From: Roseisolibacter agri
GTDB lineage: Bacteria; Gemmatimonadota; Gemmatimonadetes; Gemmatimonadales; Gemmatimonadaceae
Assembly (NCBI RefSeq): GCF_030159095.1
Contig: NZ_BRXS01000001.1
Coordinates: forward strand, 930,001-994,000
Reading direction: 5' to 3'
DNA length: 64,000 nucleotides
A program made the translations under genes and the position numbers. Below the pieces are notes generated by a model. It was not told where the DNA came from. It did not search any database and saw nothing but the letters and a program-made list of their open reading frames with translations. Positions 15,900 to 25,113 of this stretch are shown piece after piece (position 1 is the first letter of the stretch; every line of letters begins with the position of its first letter).

Positions 15900-16821
15900 A
15901 GATCTCGCGGTACGGCACTTCGATCTCCGTCCCGTCCCGCACCACCGCGCACTCCGGGAAGAGCTGCCTCGCCTGCGCCTCCAGCTCGCGCGCGTCGCGC
16001 GAGTAGCGCGCCGAGATGTGCGTGAGCGCGAGGCGCCGCACCTCGGCCACGCGCGCGACCTGCGCGGCCTCGCGCGCGGTCGAGTGTCCCGTCTCGCGCG
16101 CGCGGTCCGCCTCGTCGTCGGCGAAGGTCGCCTCGTGCACCAGGAGGTCGGCGCCCTTCGCGACGTCCACCGTCGCGGCGCAGGGGCGCGTGTCGCCGGT
16201 GATGACCACCGTGCGGCCGGGGCGCGTGGGGCCCACGAGCGTCGCCGGGTCCACCGTGCGGCCGTCGTCGAGCGTGATCGTCCGGCCGCGGTGCAGCTGG
16301 CCCCAGAGCGGGCCCTCGGGCACGCCCAGCTCGCGCGCGAGGTCGGGGTTGAAGCGTCCGCGGCGCTCCGGCTCCACGATCGCGTAGCCCACCGCCACGC
16401 TGCCGGGATGCTCGACCTCGTACGGCAGGATGGCGTACTCGTCGCGCGCGATCGGCGTGCCCGGCTCGACCTCGAGCACCTCGATCGGGAAGGTGAGGCG
16501 GTCGCCGCCGAACGCGGTCGCCTGTCGCAGCGCGCGCGCCGAGCCGCGCGGGCCCCAGAGGCGGAGCGCCGCGGTGCGCCCCTGCAGCTGCAGCGTGCGC
16601 GTCAGCCCGATCACCCCCAGCACGTGGTCCGTGTGCATGTGGGTGAAGAAGATGTCGTTGAGCGCGAACGAGATGCCGTAGCGCATCATCTGGCGCTGGG
16701 TGCCCTCGCCGCAGTCCACCAGCAGCGTCTCGCCCTCGCGCATGACGGCGATCGACGAGACGTTGCGCTCGACGGTGGGACGCGAGGCGGCGGTGCCGAG
16801 GAAGCGGAGGGTCAGCGACAT
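15898..16821 (-). CDS. rnz: ribonuclease Z
   Basis: A 307-residue metallo-beta-lactamase-fold nuclease that matures tRNA 3' ends. FTHMHTDHVLG (residues 59-69) is the HxHxDH zinc motif, preceded by the LLVDCGEGTQRQM signature. VITGDTRPC and LTHISARYS provide the later Asp and His ligands, and the GPRGSARALR segment precedes the exosite region. Length is the short RNase Z form. Neither tRNA gene in the window encodes CCA, which fits a need for RNase Z plus CCA addition. A TATATT box 8 nt before the ATG suggests a leaderless mRNA. Confidence 0.92.
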   Translation of the reverse strand: MSLTLRFLGTAASRPTVERNVSSIAVMREGETLLVDCGEGTQRQMMRYGISFALNDIFFTHMHTDHVLGVIGLTRTLQLQGRTAALRLWGPRGSARALRQATAFGGDRLTFPIEVLEVEPGTPIARDEYAILPYEVEHPGSVAVGYAIVEPERRGRFNPDLARELGVPEGPLWGQLHRGRTITLDDGRTVDPATLVGPTRPGRTVVITGDTRPCAATVDVAKGADLLVHEATFADDEADRARETGHSTAREAAQVARVAEVRRLALTHISARYSRDARELEAQARQLFPECAVVRDGTEIEVPYREI

Positions 16822-16828
16822 GGGCGCG

Positions 16829-16840
16829 GAATATAGCCGG
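16829..16840 (-). promoter_or_regulatory. -10 box of rnz, 8 nt before the start codon
   Basis: On the minus strand GGCTATATTCCG precedes CGCCC-ATG. It is identical over 12 nt to the box before the lipoprotein gene at 13069. No clear -35 hexamer is visible. Confidence 0.45.
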
Positions 16841-16952
16841 GCCGGGTGACGGGTCGCGCGGCACACCGTGGGCGCGATCCCTGCGACCACGGCCGACGAT
16901 TCCTGGGATCCCATGTTGGATCCCGCTCCCCGTCGCCCGTGAGAGGATGCCG

Positions 16953-17873
16953 ATGGCCGCACCCCCCGACGACCGCGCTTCGCGGCCGCGCGTGAACCCC
17001 GACGACCGCGTGGATCTCTATCCCGCGCAGATGCCCGCGCAGCACCAGGAGGAGCCGGGGCTCGAGGCCGACCTCACGCTCCGTCCGCAGTACGAGGCGC
17101 CGTCGTATCGCGCCGCGGGGAAGCTGCACGGCAAGGCGGCGCTGATCACCGGCGGCGACTCGGGGATCGGCCGCGCGGTGGCGGTGCTCTACGCGCGCGA
17201 GGGCGCCGACGTCGCGATCGTGTACCTCCCCGTCGAGCAACGCGACGCCGACGAGACGAAGCGGGCGGTGGAGGCCGAGGGGCGCCGCTGCGTGCTGATC
17301 GCGGGCGACGTGACCGACGCGGCGTTCTGCCGCGAGGCGGTGGAGCGCACGGTGCGCGAGCTGGGGAAGCTCGACATCCTCGTCAACAACGCCGCGCACC
17401 AGAAGGACAAGGAGAGCATCGCGGACATCACCGACGAGGAATTCGAGAAGACGTTCCGCACGAACATCTTCGCGTACTTCTGGTTCGCGCGCGCGGCGCT
17501 GCCGCATCTGAGGCCGGGCTCGAGCATCATCAACACCGGTTCCGTAACCGGGCTCGAGGGTAGCAAGACGCTCCTCGACTACTCGGCGACGAAGGGCGCG
17601 ATCCACGCTTTCACGAAATCTCTGGCGCAACAGCTCGTCGAGCGAAAGATTCGCGTGAACTGCGTGGCGCCGGGTCCGGTATGGACGCCGCTCAACCCGC
17701 AGTCGAAGCCCGCGGAGCAGGTGGCGGAGTTCGGGAAGGACACGCCCATGAAGCGACCCGCGCAGCCGGAGGAGATGGCGCCGGCTTTCGTGTTCTTCGC
17801 GTCGACGGCGGACTCGAGCTACATCACCGGCGAGGTGCTCGCGCTCCTGGGCGGGGAGACGACGGCTGGCTGA
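16953..17873 (+). CDS. SDR family oxidoreductase (YghA/YhdF-type)
   Basis: A 306-residue short-chain dehydrogenase. A 50-residue N-terminal extension (DLYPAQMPAQHQEEPGLEADL) is typical of the YghA/glucose-dehydrogenase-like subgroup linked to general stress. ITGGDSGIGRAVA is the NADP loop, LVNNAAHQ the fold motif, INTGSV the catalytic Ser and DYSATKGAIHAF the Tyr/Lys pair. Substrate is unknown. GAGAGG (16941-16946) sits 6 nt before the ATG at 16953 and touches the alternative ATG at 16947, favouring the former. It is followed by a stress-type KGG protein gene. Confidence 0.85.
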   Translation: MAAPPDDRASRPRVNPDDRVDLYPAQMPAQHQEEPGLEADLTLRPQYEAPSYRAAGKLHGKAALITGGDSGIGRAVAVLYAREGADVAIVYLPVEQRDADETKRAVEAEGRRCVLIAGDVTDAAFCREAVERTVRELGKLDILVNNAAHQKDKESIADITDEEFEKTFRTNIFAYFWFARAALPHLRPGSSIINTGSVTGLEGSKTLLDYSATKGAIHAFTKSLAQQLVERKIRVNCVAPGPVWTPLNPQSKPAEQVAEFGKDTPMKRPAQPEEMAPAFVFFASTADSSYITGEVLALLGGETTAG

Positions 17874-18166
17874 AGGACGCAGGACGGCACGGCAGCTCGT
17901 GGACGGCAGCTCGTGATGGAACGCGCCCCGCGGCCCGGCGGCGCGTTGCAGTGGCGGCCCGGTGCGGCATTCCGTGAGGGGTGGCGCCGGTCCGTTCGCA
18001 GGCGGCCTCGGGTGCAAATCGGCGCACGAGGCCGCCGACGGCCCGCAGTTTGCTCGCAGGGGCCGGCACGCACGCACGAGAGAGGCGGCGGGATCCTGCT
18101 CCGCGGCGACGCATGCTGGTCGCCGATGGGAGCGCAGTCCGGGGCACGAGCGTGGAGGGAACCACC
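17874..18166. other. 293-bp intergenic stretch
   Basis: No credible gene. A 13-bp direct repeat (ACGGCAGCTCGTG) occurs twice near 17890-17915. The rest is GC-rich and should hold the promoter of the KGG gene, but no clear -35/-10 pair is visible. Confidence 0.4.
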
Positions 18167-18586
18167 ATGGCCGGCAACGCGAACGGAAACACCAACGGGA
18201 ACGGCGGGAAGAGCAAGCGCGGCTTCGCGTCGATGGATGCGAACCGCCAGCGCGAGATCGCCAGCAAGGGCGGCCGCGCCGCGCACGCCAAGGGGACCGC
18301 GCACGAGTGGTCGTCCGACGAGGCGCGCGTGGCCGGGCAGAAGGGCGGGATCGCGGTGAGCCGCGACCGCGCCCACATGGCCGCCATCGGGCGCGAGGGA
18401 GGCGAGTCGCGCAGCCGCGCGAGCCGCATCCAGCGCGAGCAGCAGCGTGGCGGCGTCTCGCCCGACCGCGAGATGCAGCGCATGGTCAGCCGTGAGACGA
18501 GCAGTCCGTCGGATCGCGGGCAGTCTGGCGGGAGCGGGCTGCGTCAGAACACGAGCACGGACGCGCGGGACCTCGACGCCCGCTAG
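18167..18586 (+). CDS. KGG-repeat stress protein (Con-10/GsiB-like)
   Basis: A 139-residue, very hydrophilic, Gly/Ser/Asn/Arg-rich protein expected to be disordered. It contains the KGG repeats of the Con-10/GsiB family: IASKGGRAAHAKG, AGQKGGIAVSRDR and IGREGGESRSRAS, each following a short helix. Relatives are induced by desiccation, heat or general stress. GGAGGGA (18154-18160) is a good ribosome-binding site 6 nt before the ATG. A 17-bp hairpin lies 68 nt after the stop. The preceding SDR belongs to a stress-associated subgroup, so co-regulation is possible. Confidence 0.8.
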   Translation: MAGNANGNTNGNGGKSKRGFASMDANRQREIASKGGRAAHAKGTAHEWSSDEARVAGQKGGIAVSRDRAHMAAIGREGGESRSRASRIQREQQRGGVSPDREMQRMVSRETSSPSDRGQSGGSGLRQNTSTDARDLDAR

Positions 18587-18654
18587 GGCGCCGATCGCAG
18601 GACCCACCCGTCCGGCACGACGCGCCCGACCCGCGAGGCCGGCCGCCACGCACG

Positions 18655-18695
18655 CCGCCCCGTCGCGCTCCCCTCACCGGAGCGCGACGGGGCGG
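18655..18695. terminator. 17-bp perfect hairpin after the KGG gene
   Basis: CCGCCCCGTCGCGCTCC (18655-18671) pairs perfectly with 18679-18695 across a 7-nt loop. There is no T-run afterwards, but its position downstream of an isolated gene supports termination. Confidence 0.6.
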
Positions 18696-18828
18696 TGTGC
18701 ATGCGGGGGTGTGGCCTGGCCGCGCGGCCAGTCTCACCGGGGCGAGGGGGTCTGTGACGTCCGTGCGGGGTGCGGCGTCCATGCTGCGGACGCGATGGCC
18801 GAGGCGTCCGGGCGACACCGTCGCGTGC

Positions 18829-18856
18829 TTGACACGGCAAGCTTCACCGCTACATT
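18829..18856 (+). promoter_or_regulatory. sigma70-type promoter of tRNA-Ala
   Basis: TTGACA (18829-18834), 16-nt spacer, TACATT (18851-18856). The predicted start is about 50 nt before the tRNA. Confidence 0.7.
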
Positions 18857-18913
18857 TCCCTGCGTCGGTTCGGCCCCGGCGACCAGTCGCGGGGCCGTTT
18901 TCGATCCCATCAC

Positions 18914-18986
18914 GGGGCTGTAGCTCAGCTGGGAGAGCGCACCGTTCGCATCGGTGAGGTCAGGGGTTCGATCCCCCTCAGCTCCA
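18914..18986 (+). tRNA. tRNA-Ala (CGC)
   Basis: A 73-nt cloverleaf: acceptor GGGGCTG pairs with CAGCTCC, the D arm contains AGCTCAGCTGGGAGAGC, the anticodon stem CACCG/CGGTG encloses TTCGCAT (anticodon CGC, reading GCG), and the T arm is AGGGGTTCGATCCCCCT. CCA is not encoded. GCG is a frequent Ala codon in this GC-rich genome. Confidence 0.97.
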
Positions 18987-19104
18987 TAAATCGTACGGCA
19001 AGTTCGACGGTACGAGGCTTGCGATTCAGGATTACGCTGCCCGCCGCTGCTCGGTAGGACGGAGAGTTCCAATGACAGCGCGCGTGGCTAGCGTCACGTG
19101 ACGC

Positions 19105-19140
19105 GAGAGGCCGAAGACTCACACGAGTCCTCGGCCTCTC
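19105..19140. terminator. 16-bp hairpin between tRNA-Ala and the convergent lipoprotein gene
   Basis: GAGAGGCCGAAGACTC (19105-19120) pairs with 19125-19140 with one A-C mismatch and an ACAC loop. GCATTT follows. Its position between convergent units suggests a bidirectional terminator. Confidence 0.7.
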
Positions 19141-19162
19141 GCATTTCCGGCCGTCTCGGTCC

Positions 19163-20515
19163 TCAGGGCTCGGCGGTGGCCGTGGCGGCGGCGCCGGTCA
19201 GCGTGGCGCCGAGGTCGGCCCGCATCGCAAACAGCAGCTCGGCCAGGAAGCGGTTCTCCTCCACCTCCGCGCGGCCGGAGAAGTCGTCCATCGCGCGGGA
19301 GCCGAGCGCGCCGAACCAGCGGACGATGGCGCTCTCCTTGACCGCGACGTCGAAGCGCCGGACGAGCAGCGTCTGCCCCGCGTCCGAGTCGCGCAGCGCG
19401 AGGCGCAGCAGCATCCCCTCGGCCTCGAACGGCCGGTTGAGGGTCCCGCTCATCAGGTGGCGGACGCCGAGGGGGATGTGCCACTCGGGGGCGCGCCGCC
19501 AGCGGACGTTCCAGCCGCGCTCGTGGGCGCCGCGCACGGCCGTCATCTCGCCGACCAGCTGGTCCATGCCGACGTCGAAGACCATGTAGTGGATCCGCGC
19601 GTCGGTCCGCAGCTGCACGGTGTCGGGCATCGGGCGCGCCGGGCCGTCGAGCGCCAGCAGCGCGCCGTCGGCGCGGGTGCGGAGACGCACGGTGAGGACG
19701 TCGTCGCGGAGCCGGAGCTCGAGCCAGCGCGCGCTCCCGCGGGCGTCGGTGAGCGCGAACGCCATCTTCGACGGGTGGACCCACTTCTCGACGTACGCCG
19801 CGAAGGCCGGCATCGTCGCCTTCAGCCGGCCGGTCTCGAAGCGGGCGCGGATGTCGACGACGCGCGAGCCGTCGGCCAGCGGGGTGCTCCGCGCCTCCTC
19901 GAGCGTCAGCAGGCGGCCGAGCGCGGCGGCGGTGCGGGGGAGGCCGGTGCGGAGGACTGGCCGGAGGTCGGCCTGCGGGCGTGCCAGCTGGGCGATGCCG
20001 AGGGTCATCGCGCTGGCGACGTCGCCCGCGCGCGCCCGGCCGACCGCGTGCTCGACCGCGGTGTTCCACTGCCACTCGCCGTCGCCGCCCATCCGCGCGA
20101 GGCGCATGACGTGGCGGGCGTCGCCGGGCTTGTCGGGCGCCGGGACGTCGGACGCCGCGCGGAAGGTGTAGCGCCGGCCGTCGGAGCTCCCCTCGAGCTG
20201 GAGCGTCCGCGTGCTGGCGGCCTGCCCGGTCCACACCGAGGTGTCGCCCCAGACCTTCGACGGCGAGAGGGCGTGGCGGGCGAGCTTGCCGCGCGCGGTG
20301 GTGAACTTGGCGTTCCGCTGCACGTCCACGAAGCGCACGCCCAGGCCGCCGAAGAAGTCCTCGACGTGCGCGCGCGCGGCCGCCGGCGAGGGGCCGAAGG
20401 CGCGCGCGGCCCCGTCGCACGACGCGACCGCGAGGCACGCGAGCGCGGCGGTCAGGGGGCGTGCGATGCGGCTCGTTTCGGCGGGCAGCGAATGGCTTCG
20501 GCGAGGCTCTGACAA
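19163..20515 (-). CDS. hypothetical exported lipoprotein
   Basis: A 450-residue protein of no recognised family. The N-terminus has a signal with LAVASCDG, a lipobox-like motif with Cys near residue 33. The rest is a mix of beta-rich segments and a recurrent MRLAR/RLRDD pattern. SVWTGQAASTRTLQLEG, HYMVFDVGMDQLVGEM and FSGRAEVEENRFLAELLFAMR are notable conserved-looking blocks but not diagnostic. Codon bias is like its neighbours. It stands alone between the tRNA-Ala terminator and the tRNA-Gln promoter. Confidence 0.65.
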   Translation of the reverse strand: MSEPRRSHSLPAETSRIARPLTAALACLAVASCDGAARAFGPSPAAARAHVEDFFGGLGVRFVDVQRNAKFTTARGKLARHALSPSKVWGDTSVWTGQAASTRTLQLEGSSDGRRYTFRAASDVPAPDKPGDARHVMRLARMGGDGEWQWNTAVEHAVGRARAGDVASAMTLGIAQLARPQADLRPVLRTGLPRTAAALGRLLTLEEARSTPLADGSRVVDIRARFETGRLKATMPAFAAYVEKWVHPSKMAFALTDARGSARWLELRLRDDVLTVRLRTRADGALLALDGPARPMPDTVQLRTDARIHYMVFDVGMDQLVGEMTAVRGAHERGWNVRWRRAPEWHIPLGVRHLMSGTLNRPFEAEGMLLRLALRDSDAGQTLLVRRFDVAVKESAIVRWFGALGSRAMDDFSGRAEVEENRFLAELLFAMRADLGATLTGAAATATAEP

Positions 20516-20539
20516 GGGCGCGGCAGGGGACGGCGGGGG

Positions 20540-20568
20540 TTGCGACGGCTTTCGGGGCCGGGTACAAT
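20540..20568 (+). promoter_or_regulatory. sigma70-type promoter of tRNA-Gln
   Basis: TTGCGA (20540-20545), 17-nt spacer, TACAAT (20563-20568), followed by tRNA-Gln at 20611. The -35 hexamer is the same as in the marR promoter. Confidence 0.75.
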
Positions 20569-20610
20569 ACTAAGCCTCGCGCGAGCTGTTCCGGTGCGCG
20601 CGGAGATCGC

Positions 20611-20682
20611 TGCCCCTTGGTGTAACTGGCAACACGTCTGACTCTGGATCAGAAGAGTCCTGGTTCGAGCCCAGGAGGGGCA
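20611..20682 (+). tRNA. tRNA-Gln (CTG)
   Basis: A 72-nt cloverleaf: acceptor TGCCCCT pairs with AGGGGCA, the anticodon stem TCTGA/TCAGA encloses CTCTGGA (anticodon CTG), and the T arm is CTGGTTCGAGCCCAG. CCA is not encoded. Confidence 0.97.
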
Positions 20683-20686
20683 ATCG

Positions 20687-20730
20687 GAAGCCCGGCAACG
20701 ACTTCGGTCGACGCCGGGCTTCTTCTTTTC
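20687..20730 (+). terminator. intrinsic terminator after tRNA-Gln
   Basis: AAGCCCGGC (20688-20696) pairs with GCCGGGCTT (20713-20721) and is followed by CTTCTTTT, a classical T-rich tail. Confidence 0.8.
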
Positions 20731-20735
20731 GCCAA

Positions 20736-20780
20736 CGACGGAACGCCCCGCATCAGCTCGTGATGCGGGGCGTTCCGTCG
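20736..20780. terminator. 20-bp perfect hairpin downstream of cheW
   Basis: Positions 20736-20755 and 20761-20780 are perfect reverse complements with a GCTCG loop. This lies 25 nt beyond the cheW-like stop on the minus strand and faces the tRNA-Gln terminator, insulating the convergent units. Confidence 0.75.
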
Positions 20781-20805
20781 CTCGGTACGGTGAGCACGGA
20801 GGTCT

Positions 20806-21351
20806 TCAGCCGTCGATCTCCACCGTCAGCGCGCCGAGCTCGTCCGCCGCGAGCACGCGGTCGATGTCGAGCAGCAGCTTGACGCGCCCCTGCGACTTGC
20901 CGAGCCCCAGCAGGTACTCGGTGCGCACGCCCGAGCCGAAGCTCGGCGCGTCCTCGATCTCCGCCCCCGCGATCGCCGAGACCTCGCTCACCCGGTCCAC
21001 CACGATGCCGACCGGCACCGCGCGGCCCGTGGGGCCCACCACTTCCACGACGATGATGCAGCGCACCGCCTCGGCCGCGGCCACCTCGGCCTCCGTGGCG
21101 CCGGCGAGGGCCTCGGCGGCGCTCGCCATGCCGAAGCGCTCCCGGAGGTCCATGATCGGGATGACCTTGCCGCGCAGGTTGATGACGCCGCGGATGAAGG
21201 CCGGGGTCCGCGGCACGCGCGTGATCGGCTGCAGGCCGATGATCTCCTGCACCTTCAGGATCTCCACGCCGTACTCCTCGTCGGCGAGGTAGAAGGTCAG
21301 GAACTTCCCGCCGCGGTCCTGCGCCGCGGCGGGGGAAGCAGTCATGCTCAT
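20806..21351 (-). CDS. cheW: CheW chemotaxis coupling protein
   Basis: A 181-residue CheW-domain protein. FLTFYLADEEYGVEILKVQEIIG, PAFIRGVINLRGKVIPIMDLRERFG and GIVVDRVSEV are the standard CheW beta-barrel motifs, and YLLGLGKSQGRVKLLLDIDRVL closes the domain. It links a chemoreceptor to CheA. A roughly 30-residue Ala/Glu insert (residues 77-98) is longer than usual. It starts 17 nt after the chemoreceptor stop and ends the porin-MCP-cheW unit. No cheA, cheR or cheB lies in the window. Confidence 0.9.
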   Translation of the reverse strand: MSMTASPAAAQDRGGKFLTFYLADEEYGVEILKVQEIIGLQPITRVPRTPAFIRGVINLRGKVIPIMDLRERFGMASAAEALAGATEAEVAAAEAVRCIIVVEVVGPTGRAVPVGIVVDRVSEVSAIAGAEIEDAPSFGSGVRTEYLLGLGKSQGRVKLLLDIDRVLAADELGALTVEIDG

Positions 21352-21368
21352 CGCGAATCGTCTCCGGC

Positions 21369-23441
21369 TCAGATGGTGGCGTGACGGCGGTCCGCGCGCG
21401 CACGGCCGCGCGGGCCGGCACGATCCGCCACGAAGACGTTGCGGGCGACGGGCACGTGGTCATCGTGGTCCTCGACGACGCTCGCGCGCACGCCGGCCGA
21501 CGCGTCCGCATCCAGGCGGAAGCCGGCGACCACGTCCTGCAGCGTCTTCGCCTGCGCCGAGAGCTCCTCGGCAGCGGCGGCGCTCTCCTCGGCGTTCGCG
21601 GCGGTGTGCTGCGTGACGCCGTTCATCTCGCCCAGCGCGTCGGTGATCTGCCGCACGCCCGACGTCTGCTGCTCGGCCGCCGCGGTGATCTCGGTGACGA
21701 CCTGCGTCGTGCGCGCCACGCGGCGCGTGACCTCCTCGAACTCGGCCGCCACTTCCTGCCCGAGGCGCACGCCGCCGTCCACGCGCTGCGCGCTCTCCTC
21801 GATCAGCGTGGCCGTGTTGCGCGCCGCCTCGGCGCTGCGGAGCGCGAGCGCACGGACCTCCTCGGCGACGACCGCGAAGCCGCGCCCCGCGTCGCCCGCA
21901 CGCGCGGCTTCGACCGCGGCGTTGAGCGCGAGCAGGTTCGTCTGGAACGCGATCTCGTCGATCGTGCGGATGATCTTCGCGGTCTGGTCGGCCGAGCTCT
22001 TGATCGCGCCCAGCGCGGTGCCGAGCGCGGTCATCTTTTCGGCGCCCGCCGACGCGCCGCTCTGCGTCGCGGTGGCGAGGTCGCGCGCCTCGCGCGCGTT
22101 CTCCGCCGTGCGCTCGGCCATCGCGTTCAGCTCCTGCACGCTGGCGGCGATCTCCTCGAGCGACGCGGCCTGCTCGCTCGCGCCCTGCGCCAGCGCCTCG
22201 CTGCCGCCGGCGATCTGCCCGCCGGCCGCGGACACCTGCTCGCTCGCCGCACCGACCTCGCGCAGCGCGTCCGCCAGCGCGTCGACGGCGCCGTTCAGCG
22301 CTTCCTTCACGCGCGCATGGTCGCCGACGTACGCACCCTGCACGCGCGCCGTCAGGTCGCGCTTCGCGAGGCGCTCGAGCACCGCCGTCGACTCCTGCAT
22401 CGGCTCGACGACGGCGTCGAGCGTCGCGTTCACGCCACCGACCAGGCGCGCGAAGGCGCCCTCGAAGCGGCTGGCGTCGCCGCGCACCTCCAGCTGGCCC
22501 GCGTGCGCCGCGCCGGTGAGCGTCTCGACCTCGGCGCAGACGGTGCCGACCGTGTCGCGCATGCGACGGAATGCGGTGCCGAGGACGTCGTGCTCGCCGC
22601 GCACCGGCACGTCGGCGGAGAGATCGCCACTGGCGACGCTGCCGGCCGCCGTCGCGAGCGCGCGCTGCGTCGTCACGAGGGCCGTGTACGCCGACGCCAG
22701 CTGCCCGATCTCGTCACGGCCGGTGACGGGCGCCTCGTGCCGCGTGTCGCCCTCGGCGAGCGCGCCCAGGCGCTCGGCCACGGCGCGCACCGGACGGGCG
22801 ATCGCGCGCGTCAGCAGCATGCCGAACAGGACGCTCAGCATCACCGCGACGAGCACCGTCACGCCGATGAGCCAGCGCGCCCGCTCGTACGTGGCCTTCG
22901 CGGCGTCGCGCGCCGTGGCCGCGCCGTGCTGGCCGAGCGCGATCTCCGCCTCGAGCGCGACGGTGGACGAGTTCGCGTTCGGCTGGACGCCGGCGAGCGA
23001 CGCCTTCGCGCTCTCCTTGTCGAGCCGGCGCGAGGCCTCGAAGATGGTCGGCACCGCCGCGGTGTACGTGCCCCACTCCGAGGTGAAGCGCTCGAAGAGG
23101 ACGCGCTCCGAGTCGCTCGCGATCATCGGCTGGTAGCGCTTGCGGGCGGCGTCGAGCGAGTCGCTCGCGGTCTTCACCTTCGCCTCGATGGGGGCGAGCT
23201 TCGTCGTGTCCTGCTCGATGAGGTGGTCGCGCAGCGCGATGCGATACGTCAGGAACCACTTGCGCGTGGTCGCCAGCGTGGTGACGCGGACCAGCCACTG
23301 GTCGGCCACCTCGACGGTGGAGCCGTTCACGGTGGCGAGCTGCTTGAGCGCGAAGCCGCCGAGACCGGCGACGACGACGGCGAGCGCGCCGAACGTCAGC
23401 GCGAGCTTGCGGCCGAGCCGCAGGTCGGAGAAGAAGCGCAT
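21369..23441 (-). CDS. methyl-accepting chemotaxis protein
   Basis: A 690-residue chemoreceptor. TM1 (about residues 12-32), a periplasmic four-helix-bundle sensor of about 155 residues, TM2 (about 190-212), a HAMP domain ([16 protein letters not shown]) and a second HAMP-like stretch, then the signalling domain. Its tip reads [22 protein letters not shown], with [19 protein letters not shown] after it. Flanking Glu/Gln/Ala-rich helices resemble methylation regions. No C-terminal CheR-docking pentapeptide is present; the tail is basic. It lies between a porin gene and cheW, which suggests the porin ligand may be sensed. Confidence 0.92.
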   Translation of the reverse strand: MRFFSDLRLGRKLALTFGALAVVVAGLGGFALKQLATVNGSTVEVADQWLVRVTTLATTRKWFLTYRIALRDHLIEQDTTKLAPIEAKVKTASDSLDAARKRYQPMIASDSERVLFERFTSEWGTYTAAVPTIFEASRRLDKESAKASLAGVQPNANSSTVALEAEIALGQHGAATARDAAKATYERARWLIGVTVLVAVMLSVLFGMLLTRAIARPVRAVAERLGALAEGDTRHEAPVTGRDEIGQLASAYTALVTTQRALATAAGSVASGDLSADVPVRGEHDVLGTAFRRMRDTVGTVCAEVETLTGAAHAGQLEVRGDASRFEGAFARLVGGVNATLDAVVEPMQESTAVLERLAKRDLTARVQGAYVGDHARVKEALNGAVDALADALREVGAASEQVSAAGGQIAGGSEALAQGASEQAASLEEIAASVQELNAMAERTAENAREARDLATATQSGASAGAEKMTALGTALGAIKSSADQTAKIIRTIDEIAFQTNLLALNAAVEAARAGDAGRGFAVVAEEVRALALRSAEAARNTATLIEESAQRVDGGVRLGQEVAAEFEEVTRRVARTTQVVTEITAAAEQQTSGVRQITDALGEMNGVTQHTAANAEESAAAAEELSAQAKTLQDVVAGFRLDADASAGVRASVVEDHDDHVPVARNVFVADRAGPRGRARADRRHATI

Positions 23442-23500
23442 GGAAGGGCCTATGAGGAGGCGGTGCGGGCGGCGTCGCGGCATCGCGCGACGCGCCGTCG

Positions 23501-24739
23501 TCACCAGGAGGTCTGGACGTTCAGCAGGAGCTGCGACGCGCGGGGCGCGAGGTGGCCGTGGAACGAGCGCACCTGATAGTCGATCTGCACGGCCGAGTTG
23601 CTGCCGCCGAGCGCGAGGTTGACGCCACCGAGGACGTCGGTCGCGCGCGCGGTCGCGGCGGAGGACTCGTTGTGCGTGTCCGGATCCCAGACGTCGTAGC
23701 GCGCGACCAGGTCGACGCCGCGCCGCGCGCGCACGCTCGTGAGGCCGTAATAGCCCGCACGGTGCGTCGCGCCGTCGGTGCCGGACATGAACTCGGAGCG
23801 TGCGACGATGGGGCCGGCGGCGTACTGCGCCTCGGCGCCGAGGCGATCGCGGCGCGCGTAGTCCGCGCTCGGGCGACCGCCGTACACGCCCGACGCACCG
23901 ACCTGCAGCCCCGGGACGAGCGCGCGGAGCACGACGCGCCCGGCGAGCGACTTCTGGTCGTTGCGATCGATGCCGTTCTGCGACTCGCCGCTGCCGTTGA
24001 AGGCGCCGACCGAGTAGTCGACGTGGCCGAGCGTCGAGCCGCGCACCAGCACGCCGACGTCGCGCACGTCACCGAAGGCGCCGCCGCGCGCGCGGTCCGC
24101 GGCGAACATCGGCCGCTCCACCGTCTCCAGGCGTCCGCTGCCCTGCATGCCCGCGAAGCTGAGCGGGACCTTGGTCTGGCCGACGTCGATCGAGATGCCG
24201 GCCGGCGCGTGCACCGTGACCATGGCATCCTGCAGGATCTGGCTCGCGAGATTCACCGTCTCGTCGGCGAGGACGCGCTGGCCGTTGACCGTCACGTACG
24301 TGGGCGTCACGGAGAGCGCCTTCGCCGCGTCGATGCCGAGCGCCCAGCCGACGCGCCGACCGAGGTCGCCGTTGAGGCGGAGCTCCGCGCGACGCAGCCG
24401 GAACGAGCTCCGGCTGGACGTCGTGTGCGTCATGTACCAGGCCTGGAGCAGGCCGTTGATCCGGATCGTGCCCGCGCCCGGGAGCAGCGTCGGCTGGGCG
24501 GGCGCCGCGGGAGCGGGCGCGCGGCGCGTCGTGGTGTCGCGCGCGGTCGTGTCGCGCGCGGTCGTGTCGCGCGGAGCCGTGCCGTCCTTCGGCGCGGCGC
24601 GGCTGGTGTCCGGGCTGGCCGCCGGCGAGTGCTGCGCGAGCTGCGTCGGGCGCGGCTCGGGCCGCGACTGCGCGGGGGCGGCCGACGCGGCGAGGCACGT
24701 GGCCGCCCCGAGGAGGGACAGGCGAAGGGCGTTGGACAT
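23501..24739 (-). CDS. outer-membrane porin, phosphate-selective porin-like
   Basis: A 412-residue exported beta-barrel protein. After the signal peptide ([20 protein letters not shown]) comes a low-complexity Pro/Thr/Asp region with three DTTAR-type repeats. Next is a barrel with alternating strands: [55 protein letters not shown] and a terminal [10 protein letters not shown] ending in an aromatic residue, as outer-membrane barrels do. The RLRRAEL motif is typical of OprO/OprP-type porins. It is first in a minus-strand unit with the MCP (59 nt gap) and cheW. Confidence 0.75.
   Translation of the reverse strand: MSNALRLSLLGAATCLAASAAPAQSRPEPRPTQLAQHSPAASPDTSRAAPKDGTAPRDTTARDTTARDTTTRRAPAPAAPAQPTLLPGAGTIRINGLLQAWYMTHTTSSRSSFRLRRAELRLNGDLGRRVGWALGIDAAKALSVTPTYVTVNGQRVLADETVNLASQILQDAMVTVHAPAGISIDVGQTKVPLSFAGMQGSGRLETVERPMFAADRARGGAFGDVRDVGVLVRGSTLGHVDYSVGAFNGSGESQNGIDRNDQKSLAGRVVLRALVPGLQVGASGVYGGRPSADYARRDRLGAEAQYAAGPIVARSEFMSGTDGATHRAGYYGLTSVRARRGVDLVARYDVWDPDTHNESSAATARATDVLGGVNLALGGSNSAVQIDYQVRSFHGHLAPRASQLLLNVQTSW
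24531..24575. repeat. 15-bp tandem repeat in the porin linker
   Basis: GTCGTGTCGCGCGCG-type units at 24531-24545, 24546-24560 and 24561-24575 differ by one to two bases. They keep frame and encode repeated DTTAR in the low-complexity linker before the barrel. Confidence 0.75.
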
Positions 24740-25113
24740 GGGGGGCGTCCGGAAGGGGAACGCTGCGGGCCGGCGCCGGGTGGGAACGGCGGGAGACGCA
24801 GGGCGCGCCGGGGGCCGACCGGCCATGCGCGCAGGGGAGGGGGGAGAGCCAGGGATCGGCTCAAGCCCGAGTCTCGGACTCCCGGATGACAGCCAATACC
24901 ATGAAGCCCGATACGATTTCTTCACGGAGCGGCGGCGCCGGCGAGGGAGTGTCGGGTCACGTGCCCGGTCTGCGTATCGGAGGGCATGCGACGACCGTCC
25001 GGCCCGGCCCGGCGGAGACGGCCCGCGCTTGACCGTGCCGCCCGGCGACCGGATCGTGGAGCGTCGTTGGTGGCTGCCCCGATGTCCGCACACGCCGATT
25101 CCCGGGAGGGATC
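24740..25113. other. 374-bp divergent intergenic region, porin / DsrE-like gene
   Basis: No credible gene. The stretch around 24883-24925 is markedly less GC-rich than its surroundings, and TACGAT (24912-24917) is a possible rightward -10. GAGTC-TCG-GACTC (24870-24882) is a small inverted repeat. It should hold the promoters of both flanking genes. Confidence 0.4.

Noticed and set aside
18734-19072. Minus-strand open frame overlapping tRNA-Ala
   Set aside because: It runs through a well-supported tRNA and its promoter; such frames around tRNAs are common false calls.
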